A stretch of DNA of 64,000 nucleotides from Streptomyces luomodiensis (GTDB lineage Bacteria > Actinomycetota > Actinomycetes > Streptomycetales > Streptomycetaceae): assembly GCF_031679605.1 (NCBI RefSeq), contig NZ_CP117522.1, positions 5,084,001 to 5,148,000 of the forward strand. The letters are read 5' to 3'. The position numbers and the translations under genes were made by a program. Shown in pieces: positions 1 to 7,585 of this stretch. How positions within the stretch are numbered: the first letter of the stretch is position 1; each line of letters opens with the position of its first letter. The notes under the pieces were generated by a model. It did not search any database and was not told where the DNA came from. It worked only from the letters and a program-made list of their open reading frames with translations.

Positions 1-189
1 CATCAGGTCGTCGCGGAGGACGATCAGATGGGGGTGCCTGCCGACGATTCCGACAAGGCCCTGCTGCGGATGGTGGGATACGCGGGGATCGGTACCGGGA
101 CGGCCCTGGTGCTCGGGCTCGGCGCGTGGAAGCTGACCGCCCGGCGCCGGGCCTCGGCGCGGGGGTACGGGCCGCCGCCCGCCTGGTAG
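1..189 (+). CDS. C-terminal end of a membrane-anchored protein (5' truncated)
   Basis: The open frame enters at base 1 and stops with TAG at 187-189, giving 62 residues. An acidic stretch (DDSDK) is followed by a hydrophobic segment of about 20 residues (MVGYAGIGTGTALVLGLGAW), then a basic RRRASAR tail and a Pro-rich end. This is the topology of a secreted or surface protein held by a C-terminal transmembrane helix with a positively charged cytoplasmic tail. No sorting motif such as LPxTG or LAxTG precedes the helix in the visible part. The family cannot be named because the N-terminus lies outside the window. Confidence 0.6.
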   Translation, partial: HQVVAEDDQMGVPADDSDKALLRMVGYAGIGTGTALVLGLGAWKLTARRRASARGYGPPPAW

Positions 190-294
190 TCGGGTCTGGG
201 GACGGAGCTGCTGGGGGCTTCCGGGGTCTTCCCACGGCTCCGGGGGCATTCCGGCGGCTTCCGGGGACGGCGGTTAGCCGACGTCAGCCGGCGG
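190..294. other. Short intergenic gap between convergent genes
   Basis: This 105-bp gap separates the truncated + strand gene from the - strand kinase. It holds GC-rich direct repeats of a CCGGGG-type core but no clean hairpin with a U-tract. Confidence 0.4.
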
Positions 295-1998
295 TCAGCC
301 CGCGGCCACCAGCGCCCAGGCGCCGACGGCGAAGCACAGCGCCGCGACGATCAGGATCGCCACCGCTGTCTTCCGGGACGGTCCGGGGCGCCGCCGGGTC
401 GCGGGGGGAACCTGCGACCGCTGGGCGGTGTATGGACGAGTAGAAGGAAAGTCACGCGGGGGCGGCGTCGGAGTCGGTGTCGGCGTGGGTGTCGGTGTCG
501 GCGTGGGCGCCGCGGTCGGAGCGGAAGCGGGGGTGGGCGTATGCGGGTGCGCGGGCTGTACGGAGTGTGGGGGCTGTGGTGCGTGGTGCGGGTGGTGCAC
601 GGGCGGCTGTGGAGCCGATGGGAGCGGGGCCGCGGTCGAGGGGGTCGGCGGGTGCGGCAGCGAGTGCTGCTGGACCGGCGGGGGCGGCGTCGCGGGCCGG
701 GCGGCCGGTGGCGGGGGTGTCGGTGTCGGCGGGCCCGCGGGCTGGGGCGGTGGGGTCCGGGGCGGTGTCTGGGCCGACCGCGTTTGGCCTGGTGGTGTCT
801 GGCTCGGCGGTATCTGGCTCGGCGTCTGCGCTTGTGGGGGTTGGGCGTGTGGGGGTTGGGCGTGCGGGGTTTCAGCGGACGGAGTCCAGGCGTGTGGAGC
901 CCAGGTGTGCGGAGCCGGACCGGAGGGGGCCTCGGCGGGCGGTGTCCGCGGCTGGTCGTTCTGAGGGAGCGGCGGTGGGAGGGTGAAGCTCCCGGTGTCG
1001 GCCATGGAGGGCTGCGGGGTGGCCGGCTGGGGAGGCGCCGCCTCGGCGGTGGGCTGGGACCGGTGCGGCGCCGCACCGCTCTCCTGGGGCGGGTCCGCCT
1101 TCGCATGGCGGCGGCCGGGCCGGGTCGGGCCGTTGGGGCCGAAACCGGCGGGCAGCGGCCCGAGCTGGTCGAAGACCTCGATGGCCTCGTCGTCCAGATC
1201 TCCCTCGGGCAGCAGCTCGACCGCCGTCGCCAGCGCCTTCCGCGCCCCGGTGGCAGTGCGGAACCGGTCCTCGGGGTCCGGTTGCAGCAGACCCGCGACC
1301 ACCTGCCACAGCGGTTCGGGCACCCCGGTCGGCGCGTTCGGCACCCCCTGCTCGAAGAGCTTGACCAGTGCCTCCGCGTCCGGCTTGTGTCCGTTGAGCA
1401 GATAGAGCGCCACCAGCCCGACGGCGAACAGGTCCGCCGGGAAGTCCGGATCGTCGCCCATCATCTGCTCGGGCGCGAAGTAACCAGGCGTGCCCATCAC
1501 GTAGTTGGCCTCGGTGAGGCGCGGCTCGCCCTTGGTCAGCGCGATACCGAAGTCGGACAGCCGGACATGGGGTCGCCCGGTTCCGGTGGCTTCCAGCAGG
1601 ATGTTCGCGGGCTTGATGTCACGGTGCACCACACCCTCGGCGTGCACCGCCGCCAGTCCGGAGAGCAGCTGATCGAGCAGTGTGCACACATAACGGGGCG
1701 GCAGCGGGCCGTAGTCGCCGATGAGATGGGCGAACGAACCGCCGCCCACCAGATCCATGGTGAACAGCACCTTGTCGTCGTCGGCCGCCCAGCTGGCCGG
1801 TGCCACCACATGGGGGTGATCGATCCGCAGGGCCTGTTCCCGGACGAAGCGCAGCAGCGTATGGGCGTCGCGTTGCTGGAGCACCTTCGCTGCCACGTAT
1901 CGGCGGCGGCGGTGGTCCCAGACGCGCCATACGGCGCCCACGCCCCCGCGCCCGATCGGGTCCACCAGCTCGTACCGGCCCGCGAAGATCTCACCCAT
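295..1998 (-). CDS. Eukaryotic-type Ser/Thr protein kinase with Pro/Thr-rich tail and C-terminal TM helix
   Basis: 567 residues. Residues 1-260 form a Hanks-type kinase domain: glycine loop GRGGVGAVW, Lys in YVAAKV, catalytic HRDIKPAN near residue 123, the SDFG metal site and an APEQ activation-segment end. Residues about 290-540 are low-complexity Pro/Gln/Thr/Ala sequence ending in a TP dipeptide run. One TM helix (about 545-565) lies at the extreme C-terminus with no extracellular domain, so it has no PASTA or other sensor. The kinase is probably a cytoplasmic enzyme tethered by its tail. It lies 45 bp downstream of the HTH gene on the same strand, so they probably form an operon. The substrate is unknown. 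Confidence 0.9.
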   Translation of the reverse strand: MGEIFAGRYELVDPIGRGGVGAVWRVWDHRRRRYVAAKVLQQRDAHTLLRFVREQALRIDHPHVVAPASWAADDDKVLFTMDLVGGGSFAHLIGDYGPLPPRYVCTLLDQLLSGLAAVHAEGVVHRDIKPANILLEATGTGRPHVRLSDFGIALTKGEPRLTEANYVMGTPGYFAPEQMMGDDPDFPADLFAVGLVALYLLNGHKPDAEALVKLFEQGVPNAPTGVPEPLWQVVAGLLQPDPEDRFRTATGARKALATAVELLPEGDLDDEAIEVFDQLGPLPAGFGPNGPTRPGRRHAKADPPQESGAAPHRSQPTAEAAPPQPATPQPSMADTGSFTLPPPLPQNDQPRTPPAEAPSGPAPHTWAPHAWTPSAETPHAQPPHAQPPQAQTPSQIPPSQTPPGQTRSAQTPPRTPPPQPAGPPTPTPPPPAARPATPPPPVQQHSLPHPPTPSTAAPLPSAPQPPVHHPHHAPQPPHSVQPAHPHTPTPASAPTAAPTPTPTPTPTPTPTPPPRDFPSTRPYTAQRSQVPPATRRRPGPSRKTAVAILIVAALCFAVGAWALVAAG

Positions 1999-2043
1999 CG
2001 CGCCGTGCCCGCCCCGTCATCGACTCGTCAGCAGTTCAGCCCG

Positions 2044-2589
2044 TCAGCTCTGGTGCGCCTCGTAGTGGGCGACCGCCTCGGCGGTCCGCCCGGCGCCGTA
2101 CACACGGAGAAACTCTGCCAGCTCGGGGTGGGTGGGGGCGAGGGAGTCGGCGGCATCGATGATGTCCCCGGCGGCCGCCACGGACCGCAGCAGCGACTGG
2201 ATCTCGCGCACCACTCGCCGCACGGTCGGGGCGCCCGTGCTCGCCGTGGTCTGGGTGGAGTTGAGGACCGAGCCGCCCGCGGACTTCTTGATCTCCTCCA
2301 TGCGCTCGGCGGCCTCGGCGGCGCTGACCCTGCCGTCCGCCGCCTGACTGGACAGCTCCTGCAACGCCTGCACCCGCTGGACGACGGCGGGGTTGCCGAT
2401 CTTGGCGCGCTGGCCGCTCATGAGCTGCGAGAGCATCGGTGCGGACAGACCGAGGACGGCGGCGAGACGGGCCTGGTTCAGGCCGAGATCATCGATGAGA
2501 CGGCGAAAGAGCGCCCCCAGCGGTTCCCCGTACCAGCTGCGCTGAAGCTCCCGTGCACGCGCGGTGGCATCCTGCTGCGTTGCGTCCAT
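2044..2589 (-). CDS. HTH (XRE-like) DNA-binding protein
   Basis: 181 residues with an ATG start preceded by GGGGAGAG. Residues about 25-70 (LFRRLIDDLGLNQARLAAVLGLSAPMLSQLMSGQR) form a helix-turn-helix typical of the Cro/C1 fold. The rest is helical and Ala-rich, and probably serves dimerisation. The gene sits immediately upstream of the TM-tethered kinase on the same strand, so the kinase may control its DNA binding; that is inferred from context only. Its targets are unknown. Confidence 0.75.
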   Translation of the reverse strand: MDATQQDATARARELQRSWYGEPLGALFRRLIDDLGLNQARLAAVLGLSAPMLSQLMSGQRAKIGNPAVVQRVQALQELSSQAADGRVSAAEAAERMEEIKKSAGGSVLNSTQTTASTGAPTVRRVVREIQSLLRSVAAAGDIIDAADSLAPTHPELAEFLRVYGAGRTAEAVAHYEAHQS

Positions 2590-2707
2590 CTCGCTCTCCC
2601 CTTCGCTTCGCTGCCGCGAATCTTGCGTGGCATCCTACGGAGAGCACTACGTGCGAGCGATACCCGGTCGGGAAAGGCGGTCGGTACCGGGTATCCTGAT
2701 CGGCGAC

Positions 2708-2780
2708 GGGGCCTTAGCTCAGTTGGTAGAGCGCCGTCTTTGCATGGCGGATGTCAGGAGTTCGACTCTCCTAGGCTCCA
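2708..2780 (+). tRNA. tRNA-Ala (anticodon TGC)
   Basis: 73 nt with a complete cloverleaf. The acceptor stem GGGGCCT/AGGCTCC contains one G-U pair. The anticodon stem CCGTC/GGCGG closes the loop TTTGCAT, so the anticodon is TGC. The T-arm contains GTTCGAC. The 3' CCA is not encoded: the discriminator A is followed by CCT. A perfect hairpin follows 8 bp downstream. Confidence 0.97.
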
Positions 2781-2788
2781 CCTTCGTC

Positions 2789-2830
2789 ACCAGCCAGGAC
2801 ATCATGATCGATGTCCTGGCTGGTTTGTTT
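2789..2830 (+). terminator. Rho-independent terminator of tRNA-Ala
   Basis: A perfect 15-bp inverted repeat (2789-2803 and 2810-2824, ACCAGCCAGGACATC) has a 6-nt loop and is followed by TTTGTTT. The U-rich tail is unusual for this GC-rich genome and makes a strong + strand terminator. Confidence 0.9.
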
Positions 2831-2967
2831 CGCCCCTGACAGCGGTGTTGCCACTCCGGCCATTGCCCCGCGCAACACCCGCGGGATGCTCCAGGGTGTT
2901 CCCCACAACTCGGGCGGACCGCCCGGGAGTCGTCTGATCGGCGCGGGACGCCGTACAGGGGGACACG

Positions 2968-4119
2968 ATGGGTGATCTGCATCCGCTGGGCGAGAACCTG
3001 CCCGAGGAGTGCCGGGCGTTCGCTGTGGAGCTGAGGAAGCTGTTCCTCGGGCTGAAGATCTCGGTGCGCAGATACGCGGTGCGCAGACACCGGGACCCGA
3101 GCACCATCTCGCGGTTTTTGAACGGCACCCGCATTCCGCCGTGGGAGTTCGTCTTCGATCTGTTCACCGATCTCGCGGCGCAGCGGGGCGTCGCCGCCAC
3201 CCCCGCCGCCATCGAGCTGGTGCGGGAACTGCACCGGGCCGCGGTGCGCACCAGCCGCTCCCCCGGTCACGCCATGGAGATCCTTCAGATCCAGCTGGCC
3301 GACGCCGACCGGGACGCGCGGGTGTCCATGGCGCACCAGGACGCGCTGGGCGAGGCGCTGCTGGACCGCAAGCACCGCATCGCCGATCTCGAGGTCCGGC
3401 TGAACCAGGCCGAGGCGGCCTGGGCGACGGAGCGTGCCCGTGCGGACGCGTTGGAGCGGGATCTCCCGGACCGGGAAGAGCTGATCAAGGAGCGGGATCT
3501 GCTCCGGCAGGAGGTGCGGCGGCTCACCGATGAGCTGGAGGAGGTGCGGCTGCGGGGGCGGCTGGCCGAGGAGCGCTGCCTGGTCCTGGAGCGGCAGCTG
3601 GCCATGGTGGAGTCCCAGCGACCGGTCGAGGTGCCACAGCCCGAGGAGGGGCTCGGGGATCCGGAGGGGCCCGCGGCGGCCAAGCGGTGCACCGGGCTGC
3701 GGCCGAAGATCCTCGTGGTGGACGACCAGCAGAACAATCTGCTGGCCATGGAGGCCGTGCTGGCCACCCTCGACCAGGAGCTGGTGACCGCGACCTCCGG
3801 ACAGGAAGCCCTCAAGGCGCTGCTCGACCACGACGACTTCGCGGTGATCCTGCTGGATGTGCAGATGCCCGAGATGGACGGCTACGAGACGGCGGCCCAT
3901 ATCAAGCGGCGCCCCCGTAACCGCGACATCCCGATCATCTTCCTCACCGCGATGGGCGCCGATCCGGAGCACTCCTCGCGGGGGTACGCGGCCGGTGCGG
4001 TGGACTACATGGCCAAGCCCTTCGACCCCTGGGCGCTGCGGGCCAAGGTCTCGGTCTTCACCGAGATCTTCCTGGAGCGACGGCAGCGGCGTTACCGGGG
4101 GGAGGACCTCACGGAATGA
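2968..4119 (+). CDS. Orphan HTH / coiled-coil / C-terminal receiver-domain protein
   Basis: 383 residues; ATG preceded by AGGGGGA. Residues about 15-70 look like a Cro/C1-type helix-turn-helix (YAVRRHRDPSTISRFLNGTRIPP). Residues about 110-220 are a long charged coiled coil (ADLEVRLNQAEAA, ERDLLRQEVRRLTDELEEVR). Residues about 248-370 are a canonical response-regulator receiver: KILVVDD, phospho-acceptor Asp near 297 in LLDVQMPEMDG, a T in FLTAMG, and the Lys of AKPFDPW near 349. DNA-binding receivers normally have the receiver first, so the order here is reversed. No histidine kinase is adjacent. The coiled coil may transmit phosphorylation to the HTH as a dimer; this is inference. Confidence 0.85.
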   Translation: MGDLHPLGENLPEECRAFAVELRKLFLGLKISVRRYAVRRHRDPSTISRFLNGTRIPPWEFVFDLFTDLAAQRGVAATPAAIELVRELHRAAVRTSRSPGHAMEILQIQLADADRDARVSMAHQDALGEALLDRKHRIADLEVRLNQAEAAWATERARADALERDLPDREELIKERDLLRQEVRRLTDELEEVRLRGRLAEERCLVLERQLAMVESQRPVEVPQPEEGLGDPEGPAAAKRCTGLRPKILVVDDQQNNLLAMEAVLATLDQELVTATSGQEALKALLDHDDFAVILLDVQMPEMDGYETAAHIKRRPRNRDIPIIFLTAMGADPEHSSRGYAAGAVDYMAKPFDPWALRAKVSVFTEIFLERRQRRYRGEDLTE

Positions 4120-4144
4120 ACGGGCCGGTGCCGGGGACGGGCGA

Positions 4145-4174
4145 GGGGCGGGAGATCACCGGATCTCCCGCCCC
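4145..4174. terminator. Bidirectional hairpin between convergent genes
   Basis: A perfect 13-bp inverted repeat (GGGGCGGGAGATC at 4145-4157, complement at 4162-4174) has a 4-nt loop and no U-tract. It lies between the + strand receiver gene and the - strand DUF5324 gene, so it probably terminates both. Confidence 0.7.
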
Positions 4175-4285
4175 ACGCGGAGGGCAAGGGCCCGCGTCGC
4201 CGACCGGACGGTGCCGGGGACGCCGGGCGCCGGCGCGGCGCCGTGTGCTCCGACGCGGCGCCGTCTGCTCCGGCGGCGCCGCCGT

Positions 4286-5011
4286 TCAGCGCTGCTCGTC
4301 GTCCCTGCGGGCCTCGGCCTCCGCCTGCTTGGCCTGCACCTCGGGGTCGAGGGCACCCTGCTCGCTGCCGTCCACCGCCGAGAGCCGCTCGCGGTCGCCC
4401 ACCTCGGTCGCCGCCGGGGGCTCGACCAGCCAGTCGGGGTTGGCCTGCTTGTCCCACCACTTCCACGCGGCGAAGACGCCCGCGCCGACCAGCCCGATGA
4501 AGGCCGTCCGTTTGGCGACACGCGCGGTGCGGGACCGGCGGCGGTGCTTCCTGGCCAGCTTCTCGATCTCCGCGGCCGTCACATGGGTGCGCAGCGCCGC
4601 GATGGCCGCGGACGTGCGGACGGCCGCCTCCTCGCGCGCCGGTCCGGCGGCGGCGCGCACCCCGGCCACCGCCTGCTCCACTCGCGGCCCGGTGTAGCGG
4701 GCGGCCTGGCGTGCCGCCTTACGGGTGCGCTTGGCGGCCCGGGTGGCGGCCGCGTCCACCTTCGGTGGCAGGGTGCCGCGGGCCTGGCTGAGCCGTGGTG
4801 CGATATGCGCGTGGTATTGCGCACCGGCCGTGCACCGGGCCTGGTGCGCCGCGTTCGAAACCTTCGGCGCCAGCAGTTCGCGGGCTTCGTGCGCATAGTG
4901 CGCTGCGGTGTCCTTGGCCGTGCCGGCGTAGGGCGCCACCGCCTCCGCGGCGTGCAGGACGCCGCCCTTGGCGGTGCCGGTCGCGGCTCGCACGCTGTCA
5001 ATGCGGGTCAC
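4286..5011 (-). CDS. DUF5324-like membrane protein
   Basis: 241 residues; GTG start with the strong ribosome-binding site GAGGAGG. The N-terminal 150 residues are Ala/Arg/His-rich helices of the apolipoprotein-like type (repeated AA, TAKD, AARQAAR). One TM helix follows at about 168-186 (TAFIGLVGAGVFAAWKWW), then an acidic tail rich in Glu and Gln. The protein resembles the DUF5324 family found beside peptidyl-prolyl isomerase genes in Streptomyces; that assignment is from memory. It is transcribed divergently from ppiA. Function unknown. Confidence 0.7.
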   Translation of the reverse strand: MTRIDSVRAATGTAKGGVLHAAEAVAPYAGTAKDTAAHYAHEARELLAPKVSNAAHQARCTAGAQYHAHIAPRLSQARGTLPPKVDAAATRAAKRTRKAARQAARYTGPRVEQAVAGVRAAAGPAREEAAVRTSAAIAALRTHVTAAEIEKLARKHRRRSRTARVAKRTAFIGLVGAGVFAAWKWWDKQANPDWLVEPPAATEVGDRERLSAVDGSEQGALDPEVQAKQAEAEARRDDEQR

Positions 5012-5308
5012 GGGATCCTCCTCCTCGGTGGCGTGGTCAAGCTCCGGGGTTCAGAGTCGTGCGCTCTCGTTGTGCGGTCTATTTGCGCAGTTTCGTGTTT
5101 CCATCCCAAGAAAGATCATGCCTGTTCATGGAGATCATGCCCGATTTGCCCCACACCCAGCATGTGTGGTCGGGCATCCGGGTCATACGGAGGATTCTCG
5201 TTGAAACCGTGCGGATCGGCGCGCCCGGCGCCGCCTCCGCGGCTACTCGTCGCCCTTGGGTCCGTGCGAGGATCAGGAGACGGAAGTGAAAACGATGGAA
5301 GGTTGATC
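5012..5308. other. Divergent promoter region between DUF5324 gene and ppiA
   Basis: 297 bp without a gene. An interrupted inverted repeat spans 5139-5175 (GCCCGA...CCACAC / GTGTGG TCGGGC). The stretch at 5070-5130 is the most AT-rich part (TCTATTTGCGCAGTTTCGTGTTTCC) and is the likely promoter zone. No clear -35/-10 pair could be assigned. Confidence 0.4.
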
Positions 5309-5842
5309 GTGGCCGAGCAGCTTTACGCCACCCTGAAGACGAACAATGGCGACATCGTGGTCCGGCTGCTGCCGAACCACGCCCCCAAGACGGTCAAGAA
5401 CTTTGTGGAGCTGGCCGAAGGCAGCCGCGAGTGGACCCACCCGGCCACCGGCCAGAAGGCCAAGGAGAAGCTCTACGACGGCACCGTCTTCCACCGGGTG
5501 ATCAGCGGTTTCATGATCCAGGGCGGCGACCCGCTGGGTAACGGAACCGGCGGCCCCGGCTATGAGTTCGGTGACGAGTTCCACCCGGACCTGGCCTTCA
5601 ACAAGCCGTACCTGCTGGCGATGGCCAACGCCGGGCCGGGCACCAACGGCTCGCAGTTCTTCATCACGGTCGCCCCGACCGCGTGGCTGACCGGTAAGCA
5701 CACCATCTTCGGCGAGGTCGCCGACGAGGCCAGCAAGAAGGTCGTCGACGCGATCGCGGGCACCGCGACCAACCCGCGCACCGACCGTCCGCTCCAGGAC
5801 GTCGTCATCGAGTCGGTCGTCGTGGAGACCCGCGAGGGCTGA
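5309..5842 (+). CDS. ppiA: Cyclophilin-type peptidyl-prolyl cis-trans isomerase
   Basis: 177 residues from a GTG start 6 bp after GGAAGG; the longer open frame upstream has no coding character. The whole protein is one cyclophilin domain: catalytic-groove motifs FHRVISGFMIQGGD (Arg and Phe of the active site), GTNGSQFFITVAPTAWLTGKHTIFGEV. It catalyses proline isomerisation during protein folding. No signal peptide is visible, so it is cytoplasmic. The position next to the rhomboid and crgA genes matches the conserved ppiA-crgA neighbourhood near oriC in actinobacteria. Confidence 0.95.
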   Translation: MAEQLYATLKTNNGDIVVRLLPNHAPKTVKNFVELAEGSREWTHPATGQKAKEKLYDGTVFHRVISGFMIQGGDPLGNGTGGPGYEFGDEFHPDLAFNKPYLLAMANAGPGTNGSQFFITVAPTAWLTGKHTIFGEVADEASKKVVDAIAGTATNPRTDRPLQDVVIESVVVETREG

Positions 5843-5937
5843 GCCCGCGCGGGGAACTTTCACGCCCCGCTTGTCCGTGTGAACAAGCGGGGCGGGGAAC
5901 GCGCGATCGGAAGTGGACGAGGGGGCGAGGGGACACC

Positions 5938-6822
5938 ATGGAGGACCAGGCGGTCTGCTGCTATCGGCATCCACAGCGGGAGACCGGCATCAGCTGTACT
6001 CGCTGTGAGCGCCCGATCTGCCCCGAGTGCATGATCAGTGCCTCTGTGGGGTTCCACTGCCCCGAGTGCGTGAGCGGACGGGTGTCCACCGGCTCCGGGG
6101 CCTCCGCCGCAGGGCCGCCGCCGCGCGCCGCCCGGCCGCGTACCGTGGCCGGCGGCACGATCACCTCGGACCCCCGGCTGATCACCAAGATCCTGCTCGC
6201 CGTCAACATCGCGATCTGGCTCGCGGCGCTGTCCGCGGGTGACCGGCTGGTGAACGATCTCGACCTGGTCGGCCGGGCCTACGACCCGGGCGCGGGGCAG
6301 ATCGTCGGTGTCGCCGAGGGCCAGTGGTGGCGGTTGGTGACCTCGGTCTTCCTCCACCAGCAGCTGATGCACATCGCCTTCAACATGCTCTCGCTGTGGT
6401 GGATCGGCGGACCGCTGGAGGCCGCGCTCGGCCGTGCCCGCTTCATCGTGCTCTATCTGCTGTCGGGCCTGGGCGGCAGCGCGCTGTCGTATCTCCTCGC
6501 CGCGCAGAACCAGCCGTCGCTGGGCGCCTCCGGCGCGATCTTCGGCCTTCTCGGCGCCACCGCCGTGCTGATGCGCCGGCTGAACTACGACATGCGGCCG
6601 GTCATCGCGCTGCTGGCGCTGAACCTGCTCTTCACCTTCACCTGGTCCGGAATCGCCTGGCAGGCCCATGTCGGCGGCCTGGTCGCGGGCACGGTGGTGG
6701 CGTACGGGATGGTGCACGCGCCCCGTGAGAAGCGGGCGCTGGTGCAGCGGGGGACCTGTGCCCTGGTGCTGATCGCCATCGTGGCGATGGTGTGGATCCG
6801 GACGCTTCAGCTCACCGGCTGA
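5938..6822 (+). CDS. Rhomboid intramembrane serine protease with N-terminal zinc-binding motif
   Basis: 294 residues; ATG start. The N-terminal 45 residues hold a Cys/His cluster (CC..H, CTRC, CPEC, CPEC) that resembles a B-box or zinc ribbon. Six or seven TM helices follow from about residue 80. Rhomboid signatures are present: HIAFNM in the second TM region, GASGAIFG with the catalytic Ser at 198, and AHVGG with the catalytic His at 244. It would cleave TM helices within the membrane. Substrates are unknown. It lies 95 bp downstream of ppiA on the same strand. Confidence 0.92.
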   Translation: MEDQAVCCYRHPQRETGISCTRCERPICPECMISASVGFHCPECVSGRVSTGSGASAAGPPPRAARPRTVAGGTITSDPRLITKILLAVNIAIWLAALSAGDRLVNDLDLVGRAYDPGAGQIVGVAEGQWWRLVTSVFLHQQLMHIAFNMLSLWWIGGPLEAALGRARFIVLYLLSGLGGSALSYLLAAQNQPSLGASGAIFGLLGATAVLMRRLNYDMRPVIALLALNLLFTFTWSGIAWQAHVGGLVAGTVVAYGMVHAPREKRALVQRGTCALVLIAIVAMVWIRTLQLTG

Positions 6823-6944
6823 GCGAGGCGGTCGGCCGAGGCAGCCGGCCGAGGCGGCCGCCCGATGGCCGGCAGACCACCCCTGGCGGTACCCCGAGGT
6901 CCACGACAGTCTCCGGCGGTCCTGATCGAGTCGCGCTCGGTCAG

Positions 6945-7143
6945 TTGTCCACAGCGTGTGGTGGATCTTGCGCAACCTGTGGAGAACCTGCGCAGGTGCC
7001 CCCGCTGACCTGCATTTTCGCAGGAAAACGGGGGTGTGAGCGATCGAACGGATAGCCGTCACCGGTCACACCGGCGTCAACGTGGCAGAGGTTATCCACA
7101 GATCTTCTGAGTTTTCCCCGGCTGTGGATAACCCTGTGGAAAG
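6945..7143. promoter_or_regulatory. Cluster of DnaA boxes
   Basis: Five 9-mers with a TCCACA core lie in 200 bp of non-coding DNA between the rhomboid gene and crgA. They are TTGTCCACA at 6945-6953 (+), TTCTCCACA at 6978-6986 (-), TTATCCACA at 7092-7100 (+), TTATCCACA at 7123-7131 (-), and a weaker CTTTCCACA at 7135-7143 (-). The first matches the preferred Streptomyces box, and the third and fourth match the E. coli consensus. There is no dnaA or dnaN here, so this is not oriC. It is a candidate DnaA-titration or regulatory locus. The remainder of the 361-bp gap (6823-7183) holds no gene. Confidence 0.8.
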
Positions 7144-7183
7144 CCTGGGGACAGGGCCGGAGCGGGGCTGGGGGAAAGCCGGG

Positions 7184-7441
7184 TCACTTCCACTGGGTGG
7201 AGACGACGAACCCCGCGGCGATGAAGCCGAAGCCGACCACGATGTTCCAGTTGCCCAGGGACTCGACCGGCATGTCCCCCGTGGTCACGTAGAAGATGAC
7301 GATCCACGCGAGGCCGATCAGGAACATGGCCAGCATCAGCGGTGCCACCCACCGGCGGCCGCTGCTCAGGCTGATGCTGGCTGCCTGCTTCGCCGGCGGC
7401 GGCGTGAAGTCGTCCTTCTTGCGGATCCGTGACTTCGGCAC
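7184..7441 (-). CDS. crgA: Cell division protein CrgA
   Basis: 85 residues; GTG start after AGGAGAG. Sequence MPKSRIRKK at the start is followed by two TM helices (about 30-52 and 65-82) separated by the conserved [11 protein letters not shown] region. Size and topology match the CrgA/WhiP family, which in streptomycetes influences FtsZ-ring formation and sporulation septation at the membrane. It is divergent from the DUF881 operon and lies next to the DnaA-box cluster. Confidence 0.95.
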   Translation of the reverse strand: MPKSRIRKKDDFTPPPAKQAASISLSSGRRWVAPLMLAMFLIGLAWIVIFYVTTGDMPVESLGNWNIVVGFGFIAAGFVVSTQWK

Positions 7442-7585
7442 GAGGAACTCTCCTGTCGATGCGCTGCGTGACCGCGCGGGATGTATACGGACGGCGCCGG
7501 GGCGGGACAGCGACGGGGACCACGTCCCTCCCCCACATGTCGGTTAGCGTAGTCCTTCCGCGGCGTCGTAAGGAGTAAGGGTACG

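Noticed and set aside
2708..2780. tRNA-Ala and tRNA-Leu as integration sites of a genomic island
   Set aside because: No integrase, attachment-site duplication or foreign gene block follows either tRNA; both are closed by their own terminators.
541..2937. 798-codon open frame on the + strand
   Set aside because: It runs opposite to the kinase and HTH genes and through the tRNA-Ala gene and its terminator. It is the stop-free antisense frame typical of GC-rich DNA.
3857..5308. 5' extension of the cyclophilin gene to 661 codons
   Set aside because: The extra 484 codons lie across the receiver and DUF5324 genes and lack any domain. The GTG at 5309 has a good ribosome-binding site and gives a normal-length cyclophilin.
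6945..7143. DnaA-box cluster as the replication origin
   Set aside because: Streptomyces oriC lies between dnaA and dnaN with many more boxes. Neither gene is present, so it is treated as an accessory cluster.
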